Source of the DNA: Pterobdella sp. o SKG-2022
Lineage: Eukaryota > Annelida > Clitellata > Hirudinida > Piscicolidae
Length of the DNA stretch: 64,000 bases
Direction: 5' to 3'
NCBI GenBank assembly: GCA_964035795.1
Contig: OZ038320.1
Location: forward strand, 8,578,671-8,642,670
This document shows, in pieces, positions 35,944 through 52,500 of the stretch. Under the pieces are notes generated by a model. The model was not told the DNA's origin. It was given only the letters and a program-made list of their open reading frames with translations, and made no database searches. Each line of letters starts with the position of its first letter. The stretch's first letter is position 1. The position numbers and the translations under genes are program-made.

Positions 35944-37561
35944 TATTTTTGGTTATCGAGTTTGGGGTGTGGTTATATAATTTTGGCTTCCTTCATTTAT
36001 TGAGCTTAAGTTAAGTGCTATGCATTGATGATATGAAGTTAATTTTTTTCTCATCGGTAACCTCATATTTTTTTGATAAGTGCAAAAGTTGGGTGTGCGA
36101 AAAGATGATTGTGTCGTCGAAGTAGGTAGGCAGATAACGCTTGTTAATATAAACATGGAGTACTGGCTTGACATCATCTCAGAAGCAACAATGCTTAGTA
36201 TCGCCATTACGGGTTTTGATGGAAACATGCTGAGAAAATATTTTTTTGAAATTTTTTTTGAAATCGGGAAAGTTTTGATCAGATTTGCAGTTTTCGATTG
36301 GAGTTTTATGAAGCATTGTTAAACTACCAAGTCGGCCAGCTTTTTCAGATCACATGTTTCAAACTTTTATTTTTGATAAAACATAAATATTAAACTATAA
36401 AATGGTCTGAATGTTCTGTTCAAGTGCTATCTTGAAAATGTAATTAAACTGCATGCTACACCTAGAGATTTAAAACTGCTTTTATAGTTAAATAAGGGAC
36501 GTTAAAGAAGGCTGTTCAATATGAACAATGCATAAAAGTCTATTTTATTTTTTCAAATCTATTTAGAAAGAAGTTTTAATGAAAAAAATTTAATATAATA
36601 ATTTTCAATTTTTAAAAAATAAATAAAGAATAAATAATTAAAAAAATATATAAAAATTAAATGAATTAACTACAGGAAAAACTGCCGAAAGAGTTGGCCG
36701 GTTGGAAGCCTACAAGATGATAAGTCATTATTTTCTTTACGTCATTTCCATTCTTCCCGTGCTTCTGGCTCTGGTTTTTAAATTTTTATTAAAATTAAAT
36801 TTTTGAAGTACATTTTTTAAAAATTTATTTGGTTTTCATTTTAATTGTTTTTAAAAGCGACTTTTATATATTTTGAATGTATTTAATAAATCAAAAAATT
36901 TATTTATTAATTTTTTAAACTCACTAATTCAAATCAAGCGCTTTAAGAGATTCATCAACTGATCGTCATCATCTTTGGTTTCAATTATTTAGCTACAGGC
37001 TAATTGAGTTTATTTTTGTTAATTTAATTTAATAAGATAGGAAACATCATTGCATAGCTGATAGAAGTAATTCAATTAAGAAGCCGATGACCCAAGGTTA
37101 TGTGACATGAATTGAAAGAAATGCTAGACAATAAATCAAAAAAATAAAATTTTTGAAAATAATAGATTCTGATCTTTGTCGATAGACCTGCAGTTTGGAA
37201 CCAATTTCATAACTTTTTATGATTTATTATAACGCATTTTTAAAATTTAAGATCAGTAGAATAATTGATACATCTTAATTATTCGTAAAGAACAAAATTC
37301 AATTTGGTTTTAGAAAACAACGTTTTATATTTTATTCTTAGTGTAACAAGCTTTCCGTTAAATGAACTTAAATTATCACGTACTTGGTATCATCATAACA
37401 AATGAATTTCGCTATAGACTTGCCTGGATTGTTTCATTAACAAGGTCTTCTTGCTGAGTCAGTTTTAATGAAGCAAATATGTGAAAAACTCACTTTGAAG
37501 TTTTTATTCAAATGAATTTTTCACTACGACACGGCACGTTTTGTCATTACATCCTCACTTT

Positions 37562-37840
<279 letters not shown>

Positions 37841-40507
37841 GCTTTGACATCTTTTGAATTGTTTTTATTATAACCATTTAATAAGCCTAGTATAAAAACA
37901 ATTTGAAACAAACATTTATGAAAGTGTTTGATTTGAATTGTTGTTAACATAACTGCCAAGATTTTTTGAAATATCTGCCTTGGTTTTGAATTAATTTTTT
38001 GCATTTTTATATATTTTTTAATTACGACCGCAAAACTCAAGATGTATATAGAGTGGAAAAATGACTGAAATAAGCAATTTTCAAGTTTACCTTTTTTTTT
38101 GTGTTTTGTAATGATTTGAGTTCAAAACCAGTATTAATGAGATTTTTTTGCTACAAACAAAAGATTAGCATGCACTTTAAGAATTGATGGCGGATAGATT
38201 GAATAAATTTCAAGGAGTAGCACCATTTCAAAGTTTTCCCAATTTTTTCATTCGTGTATTCTTTAGTATTCATTTTAATAAAAATTATGATAAAAACTAT
38301 CGCATGACTCGAAATAACGCTTTTCTTAACAAGTATTTTGTATGTATATATTTGAATAAAAACTTTTCGTACTTGGAAAAATTTTGCCAACACTTACCTA
38401 TTAATTATCTAGCCAAAAATAAAACAGACAATAAACACAGAATATTTAAAACATATGGTAATTTGCATATATATTGGAAAAAAAAGTGAAAAAATTGAAA
38501 TTGGTTTACAGTTTATTCATTAGATATGTTTTTTTCTATTGATGCTAACCTCCGATAAGACTTAAAAAATATGAAATTGTACCAGCGTTGAATTGTTATA
38601 TAAAAGTTCCTATATAATAAGGTATTGAATGAGTTATTTTTATTAAATATCATTAAGTTATAAAAGAGCAAATTTCAATATCAATTTAGAAGATATTTTA
38701 TTCTTTTGCTGATAAAAGAATAAAAACAAAATAAAAAATATTAAAAGTATAGAATGATGATAACAATGATAAATTTATAAAAAGGATCATTGGCTATTTT
38801 TATTACCGAGTTAGATAAAATAGAATTTTCAGTTTTATATGAATTTCTTGAAAAATAACCAAATCTTCATTCTTTAATTAAATTTTTTACCAATCAAATT
38901 TTTCCATCTTACTATCAAATTTTATATAATTAAACTTAATTTATTGAATACAAAAAAATACTCATAAGTAGTGTATATATTAAAAATATTATAATGGATT
39001 TCCGATAAGATCTTCATAAGATGACAATTAATCAGGAGGTGGATGATGACATCAACTACATTGTACCTCATGAAAGAGCCATTTTTAAAAGGTTTTCTGC
39101 GGTTTTGACGAGTAAAATTTAATATATGTTGTAATTTTTGACGAATAAAATTCGATTGAATGTTCAACGATGAAAATTTAGTTTTCAAACATGATATCTT
39201 ATATATTTTCTTAATTACTTTTGAAGCATTTTCACAAGACAAGTTAATGTGATTTGTAATTAAAGAGGTTCAAAACAATTGACGTTGATTGTCAAAACTT
39301 CAGATACTTTTTTTTTATTAATACTCACAAAAAAGAAGCCGCTTCAACTAAAATAAATTCTAAAATTTCTTTAAATCATTTTAAAAAATAACAAAATAAA
39401 CTAAAAGCGCTTAAACTCAGGTTATACGACATCAGGCAGCTAGGCAGGGAGGCTGAAGGCTGGGACAAACCTGAAACAAAACCGTATTCTAATGATCATT
39501 TCAGAAGTTTCTTGAGGCAAAAAAAACGTAGAGATCCTCCCAAGGGGTATCATTTCGTCAGGGGTTGAGTCTTAGCGTTGTCATAAAGGCATTTTGTTGT
39601 ATTGACGCTCCACAAAAGGTTAAAAACCAATCTATTTTATTTTAATATGAACGTTGTTGAAAAAATTTTCTATTGTTACAGCTTGATTAATATTTCTAAT
39701 TGAATTCTGTTAAAAATAAATTCTATCTGTTTATTCTTTTGATCGAATTTTTAATTTTTCTACTAGCTAATACATTGAAATAAAAAAAAAAGAAAATTTT
39801 ACAGATATATATATTTAGCTTAATTGGAACCAAAATTTGCATAAGAAATCATTTTACAAATTAAATCTTTTCGAAGATAGATATGGAAAGCTCATCTGTA
39901 TTTGTCTCTCGAACGGTCTTATAGAACTCAAAATACAATTTTATTTTGGAATAATTAATGAAAGTATGATTAAGAATTTTCCAATTAGCCAAAAATTGTT
40001 AGAAAAGAAACTTGAAAATTTGTCAACGTACGTACTTTTTATATTGTTTTTATCATGTAAATAGTTTTGTTACAGCATTCTTCATGCAATTCTTTAACCA
40101 CGATCTTCAAAAAAGTATTTGAATTCTCTTCTCAAGAAATGAAACAATTGAAGAAACATATACCGATTTGTCTTAATAAATAAAAACTCAGCTTTCTCTT
40201 TATGAAAACAAGTGAAATAAGATTGTTTAAAAGCATCTTCTTCGTACGATTTGACAAGATGAAATTTCATGACGTTTATTGAGAGCAATAAGTATATAAG
40301 TACGTTGAAAAAACAATGATAAATATTGAATTGAAATGGTGAAGAACTCATTGCTACTACATTAAGTAACTATATACATCAATAACTCATAAGACCTTGA
40401 ACTTTAGCGTATTTAAAACACTCATATAAATTAGTCAAGTAATATTGTACATTTTAAAAACAAAGATGTTTGAACAAAACAAAAAATTAACTTCAGAGAA
40501 TCTGCAT

Positions 40508-40513
40508 TTTATT
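40508..40513 (-). promoter_or_regulatory. Polyadenylation signal for DNMBP
   Basis: AATAAA on the minus strand, about 70 nt beyond the DNMBP stop codon at 40585. Confidence 0.5.
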
Positions 40514-40584
40514 TTTGTATAAGTGAACTCAAAGCAATTAGCAATGCATCAGAAAACAAGATAGCATAAGCAACACCTAACGTG

Positions 40585-43500
40585 TCATTCGAGCAGTTGG
40601 ACGTAGTTACAGGGAGAATAGCCGTATTTTTTATCATAAGATCCTTCAATAGAAGTGAGCAGCCACCAATCGGGGTTGTCATCAAGGTCGAATGGTCGGA
40701 GGAGCAGATAGGTGTGTCCTTTCACCAGGTCAAACTCCACCTTCGAACGAGCTTTGAAGTCAAATAGGGCCTTCACCTTTTTCTGGGTTCAAATTTATGA
40801 TGTTGATATGTTTTATAATTTTCATATAAAAAATGGCTCTGAAACTTTTTAATGACAATGGTTAATGTGTTAAGATTGGTTTCAAAATATAAGGCACAAT
40901 AATTGAAGAGGCACACTTGAGGTTGGTGAGGGATGGGTGGTTGGAAAGGCGTAGATTCATTCATTGACGTGCTCATCTTGTCCCGATTTATTGAAGGAGT
41001 GGGAATAAAAGAATTATGAAAGGAGAATATCTTCGACGTGCTTAGAGGATAGAGAGGGTAAGGTGGATTGGCAGCAGTCTTGGCTTGAATAGTATCCACA
41101 GATGGCAGGGTTGATGTTGGCAGGCCACTTTGGTACACTTTAATGGGACTTAGTGGCCTTGATGGAATCACATGAAATGATGATCGCTGTTGAGTCTGTT
41201 TTGGCTCCTGTTTGCGCGTGGCTGAAGGAAAAACAGGAGATGATAATCTGTTTTGCAGATTGAGTTTGGCATGGTGTGGTTGATGAGAGGGTTCATGTTG
41301 TAGATGTTCCTGCTTCTTCATGAAGTCCTCCTTCGTGAACGCCTCCAAATGTGACCGAGATATAAATCCTTTACTCACTGCCATATGATTTTCATGAGAA
41401 TAATTAATTTTGAAATTTTTCTAGATTATATATAAAAATTGGAATATATGAACAGTAAGTTAATTAATTTTGTGAAGTTAAAAAAAGATTTCTGAAGTGT
41501 ATTAATCGAAATTCCTAAAATATTTCAAACTCTTTTGATAAAAATACAAAATAAAAATAGACAAAAACTTAAAGAAACACCATAACATAATCTGTAATAG
41601 GATGAACAAATGAAACAATGGGGGGTTCCAGTGAGGTTCTGAAGTAAATTACTGATGTCAAAGTTCAAAAAAAAATTTACAGAAAGGCTTGAAAAATTAG
41701 TGCTCAAATTTACGGTCAAACATCTAACTTTGAGTCGATTAAAAATCAAGGTTAAATTACGAAGACTATATCGATATTGGTAGAAACCAAAATATTTGAT
41801 ACAGGAGAAACTCTAGGTTGTCCTTCAATGTCTTGGTAATCAATCGAAAGATGTTTTAGAAAACTCGTTCACCTCAAACAAAAAAAATATACCAAAATAA
41901 TATAGAAAAAACATGAATAAAAAAAGTGAATTACAACACAAACGCTCCCTCACATACCTCCACAATCGACGAACCACTTGTTCTTCATGCCCATTGGGTC
42001 TACCTCTTTGATCACCGCCACTACCCACCCCTCCTCCAACTTCAGACCCGCCTGCCCTTCTCCATCACATGCCTTCTTCACTCTATATAACTTGTCCCAG
42101 TTGTACCTAGCCACCAAGCCTTGCAGTTGTTTGAAAGGTTGGTGGGAGGTGGTGGGGTGTGCGTTGTTGTTGGTGTTGTTAATGTTGGCGGTGTTCACTG
42201 TTCCTGGGACCTGGTTGATGAACGTTTTCATGAGATTATGTTGAGGTTTCATACATTATAATAAATTTTATTGTGAAATTAAATTTACAATGAATATCGA
42301 ATAATTCCAATTTAAAAGCTATTTCCCTTCACTAAGGTTGAGACGTATGAAATAGATTGTCAGTAAAAGATAAGATAGATAAAAAGTGGAAACAAACGCA
42401 TTTGAAGGATCCAGGCACGGTGGAAAGGTTGGAAATGAGGTGTTGAACCACTCTCTCATGGTCTTCAGCAAATCTTCCCTCTTCAATATTCAATTGATAT
42501 TATTTCATTATGTCAAAAAATTTTTCATCTTATTATATTTCATCAATAGAAAGGATATTTCTCATGACAGGAGGATGGGTACAGTTGTTCCCATATATAA
42601 AAAGAAAGGTAGCGTTATGGACTGTGCGAGCTATCAAGGTGTAAAGCTTTTAGAGCATGGTATGAAAGTGGTGGAAAGGTTGCTGGAAAAGAGGTTAAGA
42701 AGGTTAGTGAAAGTTGACCAAATGCAATTTGATTTTATGCCTAGCAGAAGCACAGTGGACGCTATTTTTATTCTTAGGAGAATGCAGGAAAGCTACCTTG
42801 AGAAAAATAGGAAGCTTTTTATCTGTTTTGTTGATTTGGAGAAGGCTTTTGATCGGGTACCAAGAAAGGTGATTGAATGGGCGCTGAGAAAGAAGTTGGT
42901 TCCGGAAGGTTGGTTCAGGCAGTAATATCGATGTACAAAAGAGCAAAAACGCGGTTTAAGGTTGGAGAAGGACATTCGGAAGAATTTGATGTAGGTGTCC
43001 ATCAAGGATCGGTTCTCTCACCGTTTTTGTTTTCAATAGTGCTAGACGTATTGTCGGAAAACGGAAGAAAAGGTGCTTTATATGAACTGCTTTATGCAGA
43101 TGATTTGGTCTTGATGGAAGAGACTACGGAAGAACTAAAAGCACAATTCATCCGTTGGAAGGTAGCCTTTGAAGGGAATGGATTGAAGGTTATTCTTGAT
43201 AAGACAAAGGTAATGGAGAGTAGTGGGTGGTGGGGTTATTGTCTTGGCTAAGATTGATTCATGCGGTGTGTGGGAAGAGGGCTAAGGTAAACTGTGTGAG
43301 GTGCAAGACATGTATGAAGTGGGTTCATGCGCGGTGTGCTAGGGTAGAAAGTTTCTTGTAGGATGAATGTAAATTTTGAATGTAGGGTTTGTATGAATGG
43401 TTCAAATCAGGAATGTAAGAATTTTTGAGTGAGTTGGAAAGGGTGAATGGTTATTTTTATCAAGGGGATAATATGAATGGTGAAGGAAGAAGTGAGCTAG

Positions 43501-46500
43501 CTGTTACACGCAAGATAGGGCTGGGCTGGAAGGCATTCAATAGTATGTCTTTTATGTTATGTGGTAAAAGACACACATGGAATATCAAGACAAATTTACA
43601 GGACATGTGTGAGGCCTGTCATGACATATGGCTCAAAAACTTGGGTGGTAAGATCCGTTGAAGGAAATTTCGAGAAGAGCAGAAAAACGGATGCTTCGAA
43701 TGATGTGTGGTGTGCAGCTAGCTGATGGTGTGAGCACAAAGGAGTTGATGGTTAGATTGGGGCTGGTTAGTACAATTGTTAGTGGTGAGGCAAGAGAGTT
43801 TGAGATGGCTGGGTCATGTGGTAAGGAAAGAGGATGATGATTGTGTTGAATAGACATGGAGGTTTGAGGTTGAAGGTAGTAGAGTAAGGGGAAGGCCAAG
43901 GTTAGTTTGGAAAGGTATGATGGAAAACCTTTGTCGTAGGTTTGGAGTAGGTTTCAAAGATGCCTATGACAGGGTGAAATGGAGAAGAGTGTAAGGTCAT
44001 GGAAAGAAGTCAGTGAACCATTGGAAAAGGGAAAAATGCTGACTATAATAAAATGAATACTGAATTATACTGATATAAAAACAAAAAAAGTTTGAAATCA
44101 ACTCTGTATATGACAACAAAACATATCGACAATAAGGGGATTCGAACCCAGTGCGTTCAATTCACCAGCCTAGCACTCAGCTAAGCCATCCATTACAAAG
44201 TCAATATGCAGGAAGTTAGTTATATTGTTATTTAACCGACTTTCACACAAATCTATAAAAGATGATGGTTTTTGTCGAATCGCCTGAAAACAACATCTAA
44301 CCTAGTGAGTTTCAAGATCTCTAGATCTTCTTGATCATAAAAAGGAATGCATTACTGCATAAAATTACCTTTGACAAATTTCCATACACTTTTACAATTA
44401 ATAGTATATAATTTAAACTAAAAATCTATTGCAAACGTATTATAGCAAGGTCTTACTTATAGAAACTTGTTTAATTTGAATAAATTTAGTCTTGATACTT
44501 GAGAATAAATTAGTTTGGTGAATGACGCTATTTTATTTGCATATGTTACTGGTGTTGAAAGCATTGGCATATTCTCATCATTATACATAGTAGTTCACTT
44601 GATAAAATATCAAGCAAATATTTGCTTTTAAATGCATATACAGCATCATTAATTACTTACTGATACTGGTAGCTTGGTTACTATCAGGACTGTTTTGAAA
44701 GCAAGGAAACTGCAAATTTGTCATAGTTATAATGTAGCACTTAAATATTAACTGTGCTTATAATTATGAATTTTAAAAATAATAAAAAACACCAGATAGT
44801 TCAAAATTTTACATATTGGTACATTCTTGGTTTTAAATAGATAATAGGAAAAAAGCCAGAACATTTGATATTAAATCATTAATCTCTAGCATAATAACAT
44901 TGTTATTGATTAAAATGATACTTTTACTGTTCATTGTGGTTTACAATAATTTAAAATTTATGGCTTTCTAATAGTTGACTTAATGATTCTGAAGTATGAG
45001 AATTTAATTAACTATCAAACAAGAATAAAATGAGTTTTAATTGAGGCGGTACTAAACGTGACGATAAAGCTGAAGTCCCACTAATTTGACCTTATTGCAA
45101 ATCTAACATAACTTTTAACCAATTTGATGATCATAGAATAAATGTGAATAAATGCTAATTAAATGCTTGTATCATCATCGTTTAGTGTTCCATTTGGCAG
45201 AATATAGTGCGTATATTTACTTCTTAATTTTAAATATTTACACTGAATGAGTTGCATTTATATCCTCATTATGATCCTCATACGTAGGCATTTTCATCCT
45301 ATGAATACATAAGTATAAAAAAAAAACAAAAAAAATTATAAAAAAAAAATACATAAAAAAATGAAAAAATATTTGATAGAAAAATAGAGTTAAGCAAATT
45401 TAGACTATTGAAAATCATCCATCAAACAATATGAAGAGCGTTGAAACCTGGAAGACTTTGTTCATCTCCCTGCCTACCTTCTCGTGATAATTCTTCTGCC
45501 ACTTCAAGTACCTGTAGATCAGCTGTTATCACTGAAGATGTCAACAAAAAGTGCAATGGCGAAAAGGTAAGATCATGGAAAGAATACAGCAACCCTTCAA
45601 AAGAGGGTAAAATTCTGACTTAACAGAAGCTTTGATGAGTTTTTGGAGTTAATATTATATTCCTGACAATGGTATATTATATAAGTTTTATATACTCAAT
45701 GGTTTCATCATAGTATTGTTTTTCATAAGAATTTTCTCAACGTTAGTGCCTTCATTTTTTCATCACTTCTTCGGTGTAGCTCCATAATTTATGCTTAACA
45801 AAATTTTCCACACTACATAATATTATGCAGCAAATTTATCTTTCAAAAAGTTATTCTCTATTTATAGCTAAAATATGTCTACTGAGTATTTGATAATTAA
45901 ATCAAATATTTAAATGAAGACATTACATGAAAACCATATTTAGATAGTAAAACAATGCTAATCGAAATTAAATTGAAATTCGAGCATTTTATTCATGATG
46001 TCAAGTCGTGCTTTCGAATCAGATATTATACCAAGAATTCAGATACTTGGTGACGATATTATATGTTCAGTTTAAACTTTATTACTTTTTTGTTTTTTTT
46101 ATTTTTTATTATGTCCACCCCAATTTGATATAAATTAAAACAACGTAGACAAATACAAATCAACTAGAAACGAACATCATCACCACTCCTACAGCCATCA
46201 TCACCATCATCCATCATACCTACCCTCACAACCACCACCAACGCACCATCATGACTATTATCCTCACCACCAACACACCACCACCTCTATCATCTTCACC
46301 ACCACCCCCTCCACAGACCTGTACAAACACATCACTACCACATGCAAAGCTTTCTGATTCAAGACTTGCAGTTGTTCAGTAAAGTGGTTACTGCGACCCC
46401 ATTCTGCATCCTTCGACTCTGTTTTGAACACAGTTATATGTTGTATTGAAAATACATTAGTTTCAATGGTTCAATAGTTCAAATAGATGTAGTCTAGGAA

Positions 46501-49500
46501 TTTTGACGTGTATATCTCAATAATAAAGTTCGTAATTTTAGTGTGTGATTTTAAAGGATTTTTTAAATTTTAACAATAAATAGCAAAAATCGTCTATACT
46601 AATATAACAGAAACAAAATTATGAGAGTTTTTTAGCTATAAAATAATTTTGACAGGGGTAATAACGTACAAAAATGATAAAACAGTACTTCACATTTCAT
46701 TAAATCATGAAACCTTCTGGTTCACTAAGAAATTCTGATAAAATGAATGAGGGTTCCACAGTAAATGAAGAAGCTTCGTTATTTAATAAAGTTTCAAGGC
46801 ATTTCCATTTTAACTTTCAATAAAAAGAGGTTGAACTAAATTATGCAAGTTTCCACACTACATAATCAATTATAGATCAACCTTACTTGACGCTGTCCTT
46901 GATTATAACTTTTGAAAATCTCAGTGTTATAAATATTATTTTCAATGTATATAACGTACTTTTATTGTAATCCGTATCAGTGTTCTTCTGTTTTTTTATG
47001 GCTTTCAATGGTACTGTTTAACAATATGACATGCTAATAGTTAAACCAATACAGGTTTTTATGTTAATATATTTTTTAATAAAAAACAAATAAAATAAAA
47101 ATGAATCATTTCAATACAATTATTACTTTTCAGAGATATCTTATGTATGTTTTGTATAAGGCTATACTTATCGAAAATTATAGCTTTTATTTTAAATAAA
47201 TGTATGAGTTCTTAATTGATGTTTTTAAAGTTTAATTGCAATACAATTATTGATTATATAACTCATAATTATAAGTTCGAAGACTGCCACACCTTGGAAA
47301 GTAGCAAGTAATGAGCTCAAGTGAGGGAGAATGTCCCGTTCTACTTTGTCCTTCTGTTTCATGTTGTTATATGTGCAATAATAGTAAAAATAAAATGATC
47401 TCCCTTTAGGGAAACAATGCAAGCAACTGAGATACGTAAAAATCTTTAGCTAAATGGAACTATACAATTTAAGCTATGTGGAATTGTTAATATGGGTAGT
47501 CATTTGGCAACAAGGGAGATAATATGAAAATTAAAATAATGCATTAAAAAAAACTAATGTACAAAAAGCCAATCAAAGTCAACTTTTATCAGAGGAATGC
47601 GTGATACAGCAGATGCCTTTAATGATGTACATTTATCAAAGCATATACAAACACAAAATAAGGCACCGTTATATAGAATTCCTGAACTGCCAATGTTTTG
47701 TACGCCTGGGCCAAAGCATCCACTGCTACTATGGCCTCCCTAGAATCATCGTCACCATCCCCGAAATAAAAGTTACTTATGTAACTCAGTAGGTCTTCTT
47801 TGCTGTTTAAAAAATTCTGTGATGGTATTTAGAAGAAAATCAAAAAACTATTTCAATGAAACAACCAATCAAAGTTAATAATTTCCCCTATAGAAACCAT
47901 TCATTTACGGACCTATAGCTCAAGCTCCCCATTCTACACGATACCTTATGTAGAGTGAGGGAGAAGGACATCTCCTTGATAATGTTCTTGACCATGATCT
48001 CCAAACATTTGGTCATGGCCTCTTCACTCTGATCATCTCCCGACTGCAATGTGCCAAATAAGTTTTAATAATTACATTTGATTTATTATTTTACTTAATA
48101 ATTATGATTATGGTTATTATTAACCTCAAATTATTATTGTTATCAATGTATTATTATCATAAATTTATTATTAATATGATTATTATTTTTATCATTATTA
48201 TTATTATTATTATGCGCAATCACAGAGACCCACCACAGAGAAGGATGTGAAGGTCTCGATGAACCTCCTGTTTGACATACTCATCTTCCTCTGCTTGTCT
48301 GTGTGAGTTTTGTTCGTTCAGAACATTATCTATTGCAATAATAAGAATAATAATAATAATAATAATAGTCATCATCATCATCACCATCGTCATATCAATT
48401 GCAATGATAATAAAATATTAACGTATAAATATGTAGATACCAATAATGAAAAAAAACACAAACGGTGAGATAACAAACACATACCTTGCTCTTGTCTGCC
48501 CTTGTACTCGTTGATGTACGAAGCCACATCCACCATCACCTGCGGTGGTTCAGGCATGCTGTTATGCTAGCTTCACACTTTTAAAAGCACACATTGAGCA
48601 ATTCCTTTTGCATCGAACGATTGTCATAATGTATGTTTAATAAAAGCAAGCGTATACCATGGTTAGGCGTTATCTAATAACAATTATTATTATTATTATT
48701 AGAATTTATATTATTCTCATATGAACTGAAATAAACCTATATAATATCAAAAAAGAAAGGTATGGGAACTTTTAAGAAAGTAATACAAACACAAAAAATA
48801 TATAATGTGAAATAGAAAATAAAATAGCTGATTAACATAAAGCCCTACCTTGGTGGCTTGTTTGATGCTTGCCTTGTCTGCCGCTTTATCATCAGTGTTC
48901 TATGATGGTAATAATTCTATGCTAACATCATGCAATCCTATCATTATATCTTCGAGGTTCTAGTTGTATTATGATGATGATTCTTGTAATTCTTATTATT
49001 TTTTTTGTTATTGATATTATTATTTATATATAAGTTAAATGTATGAATTACTTCCAATTAATATTATTTCCAATCATTATTAATTTTTAATTGAAACTCA
49101 ATTTAATTATATAATGAAAACACGTTAGGAAGGTCGAAAAAAGTTGTTTTGAGTTCGCATTAAGCAATGATTTACAATCAAAACTAGCCCGCATCAGTCT
49201 TCTTTATTGATTTAATTATTACTTCAGTTCTATTTTATAATGGGTAATCTTATAAAATTAAGCTTGGAATAAAATTATAATTTATCATTTTCCATCATTT
49301 TGAAACAGAATATAGGTTGAATAGATTGGAAAGTTTTATTCGAGGTCACTAAATTCAAGAGTTATGAAATCCGTATTTAATAGACTAATGAAATTCATTC
49401 AACGCTACTTTTGGTTTCCCAAACACCTTACCGAATTCTCACATTTTTGACCAACTAAATAAGTATCTTAAAATACGATTTAAACGCCATTAACACATGT

Positions 49501-52500
49501 AACATGCACATGAGAAACGCATACATGTCTTAAAACTCTATGTGGTGATAACACCAGTCAATGAATACAGAACAAGTGAGTGGTTGCGGAACATTGTAAC
49601 AATCCCACCTTATCGAGTTGTGAGATGAGTAAGGGGTACTTGAGGATCCTCTGAACGGGTTTTATGAGGACTGATGCCAGGTCAAACACCATCATCCTTT
49701 TTTTCATCACCTTCATCATATCCGCCATGTATCTGCGCATCTCCTCGTCGCTGTTGTACTGCGTGTTTTAATGATTTTTTTATTGGTTGTTATAGCGTTA
49801 TCTACTTCATTATTAATAAAAATACCACTCTACCACCTACAACATCGTCATTTTCTACTTCATAATGCTACTTTAATTAACTTGAATGAGTCTTAAGGAT
49901 TTGAGCGTTTGTGCAAAATGCCCCTAAAAGCTGCATTCAAGCAGATCTTGAGATCTAATCTCTATACTCTCTATGCTCATTATTCTTTTGGTATTGCACT
50001 TTTTGAAATATTATTATTATTACTGAGTTTTAAATTACAGATTGTAAATTTAATTGATTCCCAAACTGAAGATTTAGGGTGTGTCATGTGGTGATAAGAT
50101 TATCAACATACAATGAAACATATGTTGATAAAAAAAAATCAATATCTAACATACATTTAATTGAAAAAAAAATATAATGGTAATGAAAAATCCTATATTA
50201 ATTCATTAATGTCTAAAGCAAAAATCATTCAGTATTGAAACTAAAACTCCTATCAAAAAAATTGATCCTATGATCTAGCCAATGAAACCAAGACACATGA
50301 AGGTTATATTAAATATCAACTGCACCTTATTAATGAGAGCGGACACCGCACCGTGGTGCTTGCAGTAAGGGGCATACGTTTTCTTGAAGGATTCTTCCAG
50401 GCTGATGAAGCATGTGCCTGCGTTTTTTATGTATTTTATGAATAGATATGCGTTTATTTATGTATAAATTATGTGACCCTAGCACTGTATAAAGTGCATC
50501 ATCATTTATATTTTAGATTTTTATTAAATAGTTGAATCTTTGAATAATTGAGTTTTGAGTGAAGCAATTGAAACATTAATGAATGTACAGACCTATGTTG
50601 TCATTTTCTGTGTGGCATGTAGCTCGAAGTTTTGAAAGGAGTTGACGAGACAACCTGATGACATCTTGCATGTTTCCAAAGAGCTTGTCCACATTGAATT
50701 GGCTGGGCTTTTTAATGGTTAAATTATTCACAACATTGACCTCATCAGAATTTACATACTCGTCTCCATCAATAGAGTCAAGTATTTTTTTGTAGAAAAG
50801 ACTATAACAAAAACTGATTGAAGAGAGGAAATCAGCCTCTGTAGTAAAAATTTCCTCGATAATTTTGACTCTCTTCTCCTGATTGGAAAGGCCTGGCTTG
50901 GGGGAAGATGGTGATGGCACTTCGAATGAGGCAGAATAAAGTGCTTCTGTGTTGAGTGTGTTGAGGGAATTTGATTTAAGTCGATTTGAAAGTTTGAATT
51001 GAAATGTTTTTCTAGAACTGGGTTGAGGGGTAGATAGGTGTGTTGTAAGACAAGGAGGTGCTAATAAGTTGTTGTGTAAATTAAATCCCATTGTTGGAGA
51101 TAGTGTGTTTTCTGATGTTCTAATAGGAAGGTGTAGTTTTGTTATAGGAATGATTTGTGATTTCGTTTGATTAATCAATATAATAGGCGGTTCAAATGCA
51201 TAACTTGCCTCATTTTCTTGATTATTAAAAAATAAATTACACTGGGAACTAGTTTCAACAGGTAAATTCAAGTTAGTTTTGGGCTCAAATGAAGTTGGTA
51301 ATGTGTTGGTGGTTTTGGATGTGAAAGAAACATTTGGAGTCAAACCAACATAAAAATGGCTTTTATTCTCATCCATTATGACAGTTCTGTCAACATTATT
51401 TGCCATTCTTTTGCAAAACTTTTCTAAAACAACAACTAAACAATAATTAAACAAAAAAAGATATTTTAAACCATTTTTCCTCCATATGAATGAATTATTA
51501 TAGACATTCAAAAACTATTTATTCAAACATAGCAATCCCTACTTGAACTATAGTTTTTTTACGCAACTACAAATCAAATAGACAGGTTAAGATACAAATA
51601 AGTATTGCGATTAAGGCTAACAAACACTTATATACCACTGATAATACAAGCATGTGATTGCACCTAGATTCTCTTAAACTTATTTACTTTCGATCAAGTG
51701 TTCTCTTTTAGCGGTTTAATTAGGTATAAATATACGAAAAGGCGTTTAGGTATACACACTGTTCATTAATTAATAGATGCATATACTATATGTCTAATAA
51801 AAGATTGATGTATCAAATTATATGAAGTGTTGCAATTTCAACGTTTATATCACTTTTTTTACTAAATTTCGTAATTGACAATGGTACATATGTAGTTGAA
51901 AATTTTCAAACTAAATGTAATGGATTGATGTTCAGTAACCGAAGTTGTTTGCTTAAATATTTTGACATGAATATTTAATTTTAAAAAAGTATCAAAATTA
52001 TAATATTTCTAACTTGATAATTATAGAAGATAAAATGCAACAAGAGTAGCATTAAAAATTTTTTTAACTGAAAAAGTTTTTTGATATAAACGAGGTATAA
52101 TACTCAAGGTTTGAAACAAACCTGATGATGTCAATTAAATAATTATAACCTGATGGTGATATCTATAGGCATTATTAATTAAATAGATTTGAAAATTTAA
52201 TTTTTTACGTTTTCTATTCTATACTTATACTATCTTTTCATAATAAAATTCTATAAACTTAATTAAAAAAACATGTGAATTTCAAACAATTCAATACAAA
52301 AAAAAACAATGGAAAAACACCTTACAATAAAACAACATACATCAGAAACATGTGATAACGTTAAAACCTGCATGAAGCGTCTTTGGCCGTTGAGGCGCTG
52401 GCCTGGATGGCACTGGTAGACCGAAATAACTGGAAGGGCGCTCAGCTATTGGCTTGTTTTCTCCTATTTGTTGTCTTAGTGGGCTGCTGATGTGCGTGTC

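Noticed and set aside
35953..36322. Overlapping open frames on both strands
   Set aside because: One is the shadow of the other; neither shows a domain or exon-like boundaries.
38184..40351. Open frames of 75-106 codons (38184-38489 plus, 38922-39242 minus, 39837-40064 plus, 40094-40351 minus)
   Set aside because: Rich in Phe, Lys, Asn and Ile as expected of AT-rich noise; no splice-consistent extension and no family resemblance.
44138..44202. A functional tRNA gene on the minus strand
   Set aside because: The A and B boxes are good, but acceptor and anticodon stems do not pair properly, so it is treated as a SINE head.
45441..45623. A 60-codon plus-strand gene
   Set aside because: Its 3' half is a LINE tail fragment; the 5' half is unremarkable.
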